Shown: piece by piece, positions 54,838 through 64,000 of the stretch
Numbering within the stretch: the first letter of the stretch is position 1
How the letters are laid out: each line of letters starts with the position of its first letter
Source of the DNA: Flammeovirga pectinis
GTDB taxonomy: Bacteria > Bacteroidota > Bacteroidia > Cytophagales > Flammeovirgaceae
Assembly: GCF_003970675.1 (NCBI RefSeq)
Contig: NZ_CP034563.1
Location: forward strand, 687,501-751,500
DNA: 64,000 bases
Reading direction: 5' to 3'
Position numbers and translations under genes: made by a program
The notes under the pieces: model-generated
Told to the model about the DNA's origin: nothing
The model's input: only the letters and a program-made list of their open reading frames with translations
Database searches by the model: none

Positions 54838-56247
54838 TTAAGGAATGACAATTTTCTCTATAGCAATAAATTGCCCATTATTAACCCTAATAATGTACTG
54901 ACCTTTGTCTAAATCTGTAAAGTCTAAAGGTATTTTCTTATTCTTTACTTTACTAGTATCAAGTGTTTTTCTGCGCATTAAGTACCCGTTGGTACTGTAA
55001 ATTTCATAGGTTGTGATATTCCCATCAAGTGCATTTAGTTCTAGAATGGCTGTTTTATCTTTAGGTGCATTCGGGATCACTTTTACATTAAATATAGCTT
55101 CGTTACCACCTACTTGAATTGGGCCAAATTCTTCAGAATTACCATCAATATCAACTTGTAGAATTCTATAATAAAACGCCTCACTTAAATGATCTTGCCA
55201 GAAATAGGTACTTTTAATCAACCGATCATCATATACTTTAATTTGATCAAGTGCTTCCCAATCTTTTTTATCTACAGATCTTTCAATTATATAATAATCG
55301 CAATTTATTTCTGATGAAGTAGACCAATGCAATGTGTTTTTTCCTTTTTCAATTTTTCCTGTAAATGAAATTAATGCAATAGGAGATGCTGTATTCAAAA
55401 GGTAATCACAAGTAACAAGGCTCTTTTCTGGTATAAAATCGCAATTAGGGATGTTCCAATTTAATGTATATGATAAATTTTCATCATCTAGTTTTCCAAA
55501 ATCTACTGACGTGTTTTCAGTAAAATTAATTGTTCCTTTTCCTATAAAATACAAAACGTTATTAGGCAGCGTAATTCTAGAAAGATCAAGAATACTATTT
55601 TCTATAAAATTAAGCACGCCATCATTTAAAATTTCAAAATCGTTGCCTTCAACACTAAAACTTTCTGTTATACTAACAGATGCTGTGTCTACAATACTAT
55701 AAGTACTATGTTTTGCAATATATAAATTACCAATTACAGATTTCTTTCCTTCAAGTTGTAATAGACCATGCTGAATATTGACATCATTTGCATGCACGTT
55801 TTCTTTTAAAACTGAAGAAGAGTTGATAATAATTTTATCTTCTACAATTAGAGGGTTTGTTACATTATAAGCAGATATAGTATTCACTTTTTCGAATTTA
55901 ATATTCTTTAATGTACTAATACTATCCCCTGATATTGAAGAAGCAAATTGCTGTTTTTGATTATTAAGACTTCCAGTAATTATAATTTCAGCATTTGTAA
56001 TTAATGCACCTTTTATGTATAAGTTCCCCTCTAAAGTTATTTTTTTAGCTTGAAGTGTATCTGAATCACTTCCGTTAAACTTTACAGTTGGATCAAAACC
56101 ACCTTTGATAATAATTTCTTTATTGGCATATAATTTAGAAGACCTATTTATAGAAACAGGGGTCTTTAAAATGATCTGTGCATTTACATTTTCAGCGTAA
56201 AAACTACATAACACCATTAAAATGAATACGTTAAATCTGGCTTTCAT
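54838..56247 (-). CDS. Secreted beta-rich protein with type IX sorting domain
   Basis: 469 residues, signal peptide ending at VNAQ (about 24). Residues 25-300 hold repetitive strands (KKITLEGNLYIKGALITNAEIIITGSL; VEDKIIINSSSVLKENVHANDV), suggestive of a beta-helix or filamentous fold. Residues about 300-380 look like a fibronectin-like domain (ALISFTGKIEKGKNTLHWSTSSEINCDYYIIERS). The C-terminal 80 residues (VIPNAPKDKTAILELN ... YEIYSTNGYLMRRK ... LDKGQYIIRVNNGQ) match the type A sorting domain of type IX secretion. Likely surface-exposed; target unknown. It stands alone. Confidence 0.82.
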   Translation of the reverse strand: MKARFNVFILMVLCSFYAENVNAQIILKTPVSINRSSKLYANKEIIIKGGFDPTVKFNGSDSDTLQAKKITLEGNLYIKGALITNAEIIITGSLNNQKQQFASSISGDSISTLKNIKFEKVNTISAYNVTNPLIVEDKIIINSSSVLKENVHANDVNIQHGLLQLEGKKSVIGNLYIAKHSTYSIVDTASVSITESFSVEGNDFEILNDGVLNFIENSILDLSRITLPNNVLYFIGKGTINFTENTSVDFGKLDDENLSYTLNWNIPNCDFIPEKSLVTCDYLLNTASPIALISFTGKIEKGKNTLHWSTSSEINCDYYIIERSVDKKDWEALDQIKVYDDRLIKSTYFWQDHLSEAFYYRILQVDIDGNSEEFGPIQVGGNEAIFNVKVIPNAPKDKTAILELNALDGNITTYEIYSTNGYLMRRKTLDTSKVKNKKIPLDFTDLDKGQYIIRVNNGQFIAIEKIVIP

Positions 56248-56972
56248 AATAGGATTGCTCTTTCAATAAATAAATTAATCAGTGACTGATTTTATTCAGA
56301 TTAAAACTATCATTTTATACGCAATAGTACCGAAGAAATGCGTCTTGGTTAATATTTATTAGCTTTATAATGGAACGGAAAGCATTTTTAAGGAATACTG
56401 ATGATTACTGTTAATCTGATGGTTTTTTATGCTATTTGCTTAATTTTTGTCATATCTAAGTCAAAATTATGCTACAATTGGTGAGGATTATTACAGTTTT
56501 TGATTTACGAATCGACTACATTTGTTTTAAGTGTAAGTCGAACTATTAATAGAGGGAGTACACTTAAAGATTTTTTCGATTCTAATTTTTTATAGCATTA
56601 CCATGATTACTTATAGAAGAAAATGCTAATAGAATCGCTTCGGTTTTCCTTATGTTTAGTTGCAAGATTGAACATAAGGGAAATTTTAAGAAGTAGAAAT
56701 TATTTATTGACGGATTTAGACAGGAAGAAGATCAGAAAAGACATACTTGATATGTAAAATAAACATAGATTGAAATTAATTGGTTGGATTAACTTGTAAG
56801 AAAATAGTTTAAAGAATAGACGATTTTAACGAAACTCTAATCTGCTAATAAATTGATTTTTTCTGCTAGTTTAAATCTTAAATAACCACGAATATAGCAG
56901 TGGAGTAATTTTTTGATGAATCTATTTTTAGACAACCGTCTCAGAGAAGAAATAAACAAATAACAAAATAGT
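56248..56972. other. Intergenic region upstream of the sulfatase locus
   Basis: 725 nt without a credible gene. A 13-bp hairpin (arms 56644-56656 and 56671-56683, one G-U) with a 14-nt loop is the clearest structure, about 290 nt before the first sulfatase. It is followed by AATTTT only weakly. No exact TAnnTTTG element was found close to either flanking start. Confidence 0.5.
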
Positions 56973-58532
56973 ATGAAATTTAAAAGTATTTACGCACTAG
57001 CATTAATGGGAATGTTCTCTTGTAGTAAGGGTACTTCTCTTGATGGACAAGCAAACAAAAAAGTAAACAAGCCAAATATTATCGTATTTTATGTAGATGA
57101 TTTAGGATATGGCGATGTAGGAGTAAATGGTTTAAAAGGAGCTTCTACGCCAGTTATTGATAATTTAGCACAAGGCGGAATTAACTTTACAGATGTACAC
57201 TCTCCTCATGCAACCTGTACACCATCAAGATATGCTATGCTAACTGGTGAGTATGCTTTTAGAAAAAAGGCTCAAATTTTACCAGGTGATGCACCTCTAT
57301 TAATAGACACCAACAAAAAAACATTACCAGACATGCTTAAAGAAGCAGGTTATGCAACAGGGGTTGTAGGTAAATGGCATTTAGGTTTAGGTATTGGCAA
57401 TGTTAATTGGAATGAAGCCGTTAAACCAGGTCCTCTAGAAATAGGATTTGATTATTCTTTCTTATTACCTGCAACTGGAGATAGAGTTCCTGCAGTATAT
57501 TTGGAGAACCATCATGTGGTGAATTTAGATAAAAACGATCCTCTTTTAGTTAATTATAAAAAGAAACCGGGTAACACGTATCCAACAGGAGAAGAGAACC
57601 CAGAGTTAAGACGTCAACCGGCAGATAAGCAACATAATAAGACAATTATCAATGGTATTTCAAGAATTGGTTATATGTCTGGTGGAGAAAAAGCAATTTG
57701 GAAAGATGAAGAATTTCCAGATGTTTTAGCAGGTAAGGCAAACGAATTTATGACAAAACATAAAGATCAACCTTTCTTCTTATACTTTGCTTTTCATGAT
57801 ATTCACGTTCCTCGTCTACCAAATAATGATTGGAAAGGAAAATCAGAAATGGGAGTTAGAGGTGATGTTATCATGCAAATGGATCACACTGTTGGAATGG
57901 TAATGGAGTCATTAAAGAAATTAGGTCTTGAAGAAAATACGTTAGTCATCTTCACATCAGACAATGGTCCGGTTCTTAATGATGGTTACGACGATAAAGC
58001 TGTAGAATTATTAAACGATCATAAGCCTGCAGGTATTTATAGTGGTGGAAAATATTCTGCTTTAGAAGGTGGAACACGTGTACCAATGATTGCCTATTGG
58101 CCTAAACAAATTAAAGGTGGTAAAACAAGTGATGCTATGTTTTCTCATTTAGATTTTTATGCTTCTTTTGCTGATTTAGCGGGAATAGAAATTAAAAAAG
58201 GAGAAGCAATAGATAGTAAAGATGTGTTAGCTGCTTTAGTAGGAACTTCTGACGAAGGTAGAAAAATGATGTTAGAAGAATCGTATACTTTATCTTTAAG
58301 AAATGGTGATTGGAAATACATTGAACCAATTGCAAAGAATAAAAGAATACCTGATTTTATGGATAAAAACAAAGGTATTAAAGGTGGTATGTCTAAGAAA
58401 GTACAACTCTTTGATTTATCAAATGACCCTGCTGAAACAACAAATGTTGCGAATAAACACCCTGAAATGGTGAAAATGATGCAAGCACACATCGATTCAC
58501 TTAAAAGTGTTTCAGTGAGTGCATCAATATAA
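56973..58532 (+). CDS. Lipoprotein sulfatase, formylglycine-dependent (copy 1)
   Basis: 519 residues. Lipobox MFSC with acyl Cys at 17. The sulfatase S1 fold begins with NIIVFYVDDLGYGDVG (metal-binding Asp pair). The modification motif is C82-T-P-S-R in HATCTPSRYAMLTG, to be converted to formylglycine. Later metal and substrate motifs: GKWHLG, the DIHVP segment and VIFTSDNGPVL. A large insert (about 160-250) is present. It should remove sulfate esters from a sugar, tethered to a membrane. A formylglycine-generating enzyme is not in the window. A terminator separates it from copy 2. Confidence 0.93.
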   Translation: MKFKSIYALALMGMFSCSKGTSLDGQANKKVNKPNIIVFYVDDLGYGDVGVNGLKGASTPVIDNLAQGGINFTDVHSPHATCTPSRYAMLTGEYAFRKKAQILPGDAPLLIDTNKKTLPDMLKEAGYATGVVGKWHLGLGIGNVNWNEAVKPGPLEIGFDYSFLLPATGDRVPAVYLENHHVVNLDKNDPLLVNYKKKPGNTYPTGEENPELRRQPADKQHNKTIINGISRIGYMSGGEKAIWKDEEFPDVLAGKANEFMTKHKDQPFFLYFAFHDIHVPRLPNNDWKGKSEMGVRGDVIMQMDHTVGMVMESLKKLGLEENTLVIFTSDNGPVLNDGYDDKAVELLNDHKPAGIYSGGKYSALEGGTRVPMIAYWPKQIKGGKTSDAMFSHLDFYASFADLAGIEIKKGEAIDSKDVLAALVGTSDEGRKMMLEESYTLSLRNGDWKYIEPIAKNKRIPDFMDKNKGIKGGMSKKVQLFDLSNDPAETTNVANKHPEMVKMMQAHIDSLKSVSVSASI

Positions 58533-58545
58533 ATAATAATTTAGA

Positions 58546-58588
58546 TAAGGGCATCTGTTTTAAGAAATGGATGCCCTTACTATTTTAA
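58546..58588 (+). terminator. Terminator after sulfatase copy 1
   Basis: A perfect 10-bp stem taagggcatc / gatgccctta (58546-58555 and 58570-58579), 14-nt loop, followed by ACTATTTT. The T tract is short, so read-through to copy 2 is possible. The rest of the 380-nt gap holds no gene. Confidence 0.7.
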
Positions 58589-58912
58589 CTACATGCAGAC
58601 TACTTATTTTAAATTATCTTTTATATAAGTAAATGCATTCTTACACTTTTTGTATCATCAACTATTTAGCCAACTGATTCAATAGTATGGCTAACTTCTT
58701 TGATATGGGGGAATTCAGCTAAATAACATAATTAATTAAAAGTGGGTATTTATAACATAGAATTGACGATTATATCCTACCAACTCTAAATTGACTAATT
58801 AGTTATACTATTTGATTAAAATGTTCTAATTATACGTATTCTTTTAGTGAAATTTGTAACTAGTACTTAATAAGAGTAGATGTCACAATTATTTGATGTG
58901 AAATGATTTTTT

Positions 58913-60349
58913 ATGATGAACAGATTGACAAAATTAACTTTAAAAGCGGCTCTATTATTCTTAGTCACAATGCAGTTTTCACTAGCAGATGATGGAGGAA
59001 AAAAAACAAAAAAGCCTAATGTCTTAGTTATTTTAGCCGATGATTTGGGTTATAATGATGTTAGCTTTAACGGCTCTAAAGAAATACCTACTCCCAATAT
59101 TGATAGAATTGCAAACGAAGGAGTGCATTTTACAAATGGGTACGTTTCTTATGCTGTCTGCGGACCAAGTAGAGCAGGTTTAATAACTGGAAGATATCAG
59201 GATAGATTTGGGTGTGGAAGAAACCCTCTTTGGGCACCAAATGATATAAACCAAGGTTTAGCGTTATCAGAAGAAACAATTGCAGATGTATTGGGGCGTG
59301 AAGGTTACAAAAGCATGGCATTAGGAAAATGGCATTTAGGTGCTCACGAAGATCTTCGTCCGCTAAATAGAGGATTTGATGAATTCTATGGTTTTCTAAC
59401 GGGTGGACATAATTATTTCCCTGAAGAATTAACATTGTCTGATATCTCTAAAGTAACGTCGCAGTTTCATGCATATAAAACAATGATGTTGCATAACAAT
59501 ACGCGTGTTAAAGAGACAGAATATGTAACTGATGGTTTATCTAGAGAAGCTGCTAAATTTATAGAAAACAATTCTGATGAACCTTTCTTTATGTATTTAG
59601 CATACAATGCACCTCATTCACCATTACAAGCAACTCAAAAATATTTAGATAGGTTTTCTCACTTAGAAGAAGGCAAAAGAAAAACATACTGTGCAATGGT
59701 TAGTGCACTAGATGATGGTGTAGGAAGAGTACTAGAGACATTAGAAAAAGAAGGTATTGCAGATAATACAATCGTTATTTTCCTTTCTGATAATGGAGGT
59801 CCACTAAAATATAAGACAGATAATGGAGCTTTAAGAGAAGGAAAAGGAAGTATTTATGAAGGTGGAATTCGTGTTCCTTTTGCTATGCGTTGGCCAAATA
59901 AAATAAAAGCAGGAACTGTTTATGATGAACCTGTAATTTCTCTTGATATTATGGGTATTGCAGTAGCTTATGCAAATGCATCACCTAAAAATCAAATAGA
60001 TGGTGTGAACATTGTTCCTTACATAACAGGTGATAAAAAAGGAGTTCCCCATGATGAATTAAGATGGAGAATGTTTGATAAAAAACACTATGCTGTACGT
60101 AGAGGGGATATCAAATATATCAATAAAACAAATAGAAAAAATGGAAAGGTATCTCAAGAATATTATGATGTAAAGAATGATATTTCTGAAGCAAAACCAT
60201 TAAACTTATCTGCCAGCGATAAAGAGGATTTACAAGCTAATTATGATAGCTGGGTAGAGCAACTTCTAAACCCTAAATATTTAGGATTAGGGCAAGATAA
60301 AAAGTACACTGAATTGCACCCAAATAGGTACAATACTGTTGTATATTAA
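58913..60349 (+). CDS. Secreted sulfatase, formylglycine-dependent (copy 2)
   Basis: 478 residues; the start at 58913 or the next Met codon (58916) are both possible. Signal peptide MNRLTKLTLKAALLFLVTMQFSLAD. Motifs: NVLVILADDLGYNDVSF, C83-G-P-S-R in YAVCGPSRAGLITGRY, GKWHLG, NAPHSPLQA and VIFLSDNGG. It is not a close paralogue of copy 1 beyond the shared fold. Without a lipobox it should be periplasmic or secreted. It is followed 68 nt later by the beta-galactosidase on the same strand, and a shared transcript is likely. Confidence 0.93.
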   Translation: MMNRLTKLTLKAALLFLVTMQFSLADDGGKKTKKPNVLVILADDLGYNDVSFNGSKEIPTPNIDRIANEGVHFTNGYVSYAVCGPSRAGLITGRYQDRFGCGRNPLWAPNDINQGLALSEETIADVLGREGYKSMALGKWHLGAHEDLRPLNRGFDEFYGFLTGGHNYFPEELTLSDISKVTSQFHAYKTMMLHNNTRVKETEYVTDGLSREAAKFIENNSDEPFFMYLAYNAPHSPLQATQKYLDRFSHLEEGKRKTYCAMVSALDDGVGRVLETLEKEGIADNTIVIFLSDNGGPLKYKTDNGALREGKGSIYEGGIRVPFAMRWPNKIKAGTVYDEPVISLDIMGIAVAYANASPKNQIDGVNIVPYITGDKKGVPHDELRWRMFDKKHYAVRRGDIKYINKTNRKNGKVSQEYYDVKNDISEAKPLNLSASDKEDLQANYDSWVEQLLNPKYLGLGQDKKYTELHPNRYNTVVY

Positions 60350-60402
60350 TTTTAATTTGAGAAACATTTTTTAGTCCTTCTAAGCTTATTTCGAAGAACT
60401 GA

Positions 60403-63600
<3,198 letters not shown>

Positions 63601-63607
63601 TAAAAAA

Positions 63608-63631
63608 ACATTATTACATTTGTAGTAATGT
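63608..63631. repeat. Hairpin directly after the beta-galactosidase
   Basis: acattattac (63608-63617) pairs with gtagtaatgt (63622-63631) with one G-U. It has an A tract before it and no T tract after it, so it would terminate only a minus-strand transcript. Confidence 0.4.
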
Positions 63632-63739
63632 ATTAGTATGAAATGAATTAAATCGTGCTAATATGAATACTTTCTTTTTAAGTATTCAGTCAGACTTTTG
63701 AAATAAGAGACCGACAGCTCAATCAAAAGACTACGCTAG

Positions 63740-63781
63740 AATAGGCAGCATTCCAATACTGGAGTGATGCCTATTTTTTTT
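63740..63781 (+). terminator. Terminator of the sulfatase-galactosidase transcript
   Basis: A 16-bp stem with one mismatch and one G-U (arms 63740-63755 and 63760-63775), 4-nt loop, and a run of eight T. It sits 140 nt past the beta-galactosidase stop. Confidence 0.88.
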
Positions 63782-63922
63782 ATCTTAAAATCAATTCTTA
63801 TTAGTTGAATCATAGTCAAAACAATACTTATGAGTGCACAGATACAGCTTATAAGTAGTATATATCAATGATATATTTACAGTTATAATAGAAGTTGAAC
63901 AACTATTGTAATTTACTTTACT

Positions 63923-64000
63923 ATGAATACTCCATTTTATCTATTCAATTTTTTAATAGTTACTTTATCATTATTTAATTTTTCTATTAAAGCCCAAAAT
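63923..64000 (+). CDS. Start of a secreted protein, cut by the window edge
   Basis: Twenty-six codons are visible. They encode a full signal peptide, MNTPFYLFNFLIVTLSLFNF followed by SIKA-QN, with a signal peptidase I site after Ala. The family cannot be told. Its place just after the sulfatase and GH2 genes makes a role in the same glycan locus possible, although the terminator at 63740 separates them. Confidence 0.6.
   Translation, partial: MNTPFYLFNFLIVTLSLFNFSIKAQN

Overview
The window looks like chromosomal DNA of a marine member of the Bacteroidota, most likely a Cytophagales organism of the Flammeovirga type; this is an inference from gene content, not a proven assignment. The DNA is AT-rich. 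Shine-Dalgarno sequences are largely absent. Several promoters fit the Bacteroidota pattern (TTTG, about 19-20 nt, TAnnTTTG). Many genes encode secreted or outer-membrane proteins of families typical of this phylum: PCMD lipoprotein, DUF2490, DUF5777, DUF3500, a type IX sorting domain, and sulfatases next to a GH2 enzyme. No prophage, CRISPR array, tRNA or complete insertion sequence was seen.

Layout. 1-1626 holds the 3' part of a 23S rRNA, a tRNA-free spacer with two hairpins, 5S rRNA and a terminator. 1688-5757 holds small and poorly characterised genes, including a GNAT acetyltransferase, a divergent DprA-like protein and a beta-barrel protein. 6035-15266 carries O-acetylhomoserine sulfhydrylase, a YvlD-type membrane protein, a serine beta-lactamase-like hydrolase, a barrel-plus-lipoprotein pair, a 2Fe-2S ferredoxin, two tandem YtfJ-like proteins and an L-cysteine desulfidase. 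15577-26198 carries a second barrel-plus-lipoprotein pair (PCMD type), a probable 3-ketosphinganine reductase, a DUF3500 lipoprotein, succinate-semialdehyde dehydrogenase, an orphan IS30-like helix-turn-helix protein and an alpha/beta hydrolase. 26256-37600 carries a secreted TPR-CHAT protein, alkaline phosphatase, a cluster with an MG2/plug-like outer-membrane protein, a DUF2490 protein and a MORN-repeat protein.

37683-48983 (minus strand) is the most coherent system. A very long pyruvate:ferredoxin oxidoreductase is followed by rnfC-D-G-E-A, a small Cys-rich membrane protein, a plant-type ferredoxin-NADP reductase and rnfB. It reads as one electron-transfer module: 2-oxoacid oxidation reduces ferredoxin, Rnf couples ferredoxin to NAD and ion transport, and the reductase could link ferredoxin to NADP(H).

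49870-56247 holds a helical orphan, barrel proteins, a cytochrome c / YceI / OB-fold / DUF5777 operon preceded by two identical palindromes, cysK and a type IX-secreted protein. 56973-64000 holds two formylglycine-type sulfatases, a GH2 beta-galactosidase and the start of another secreted protein, which suggests a locus for using a sulfated galactan. Three genes of sulfur amino-acid metabolism (metY, the cysteine desulfidase, cysK) are scattered over the window rather than clustered.
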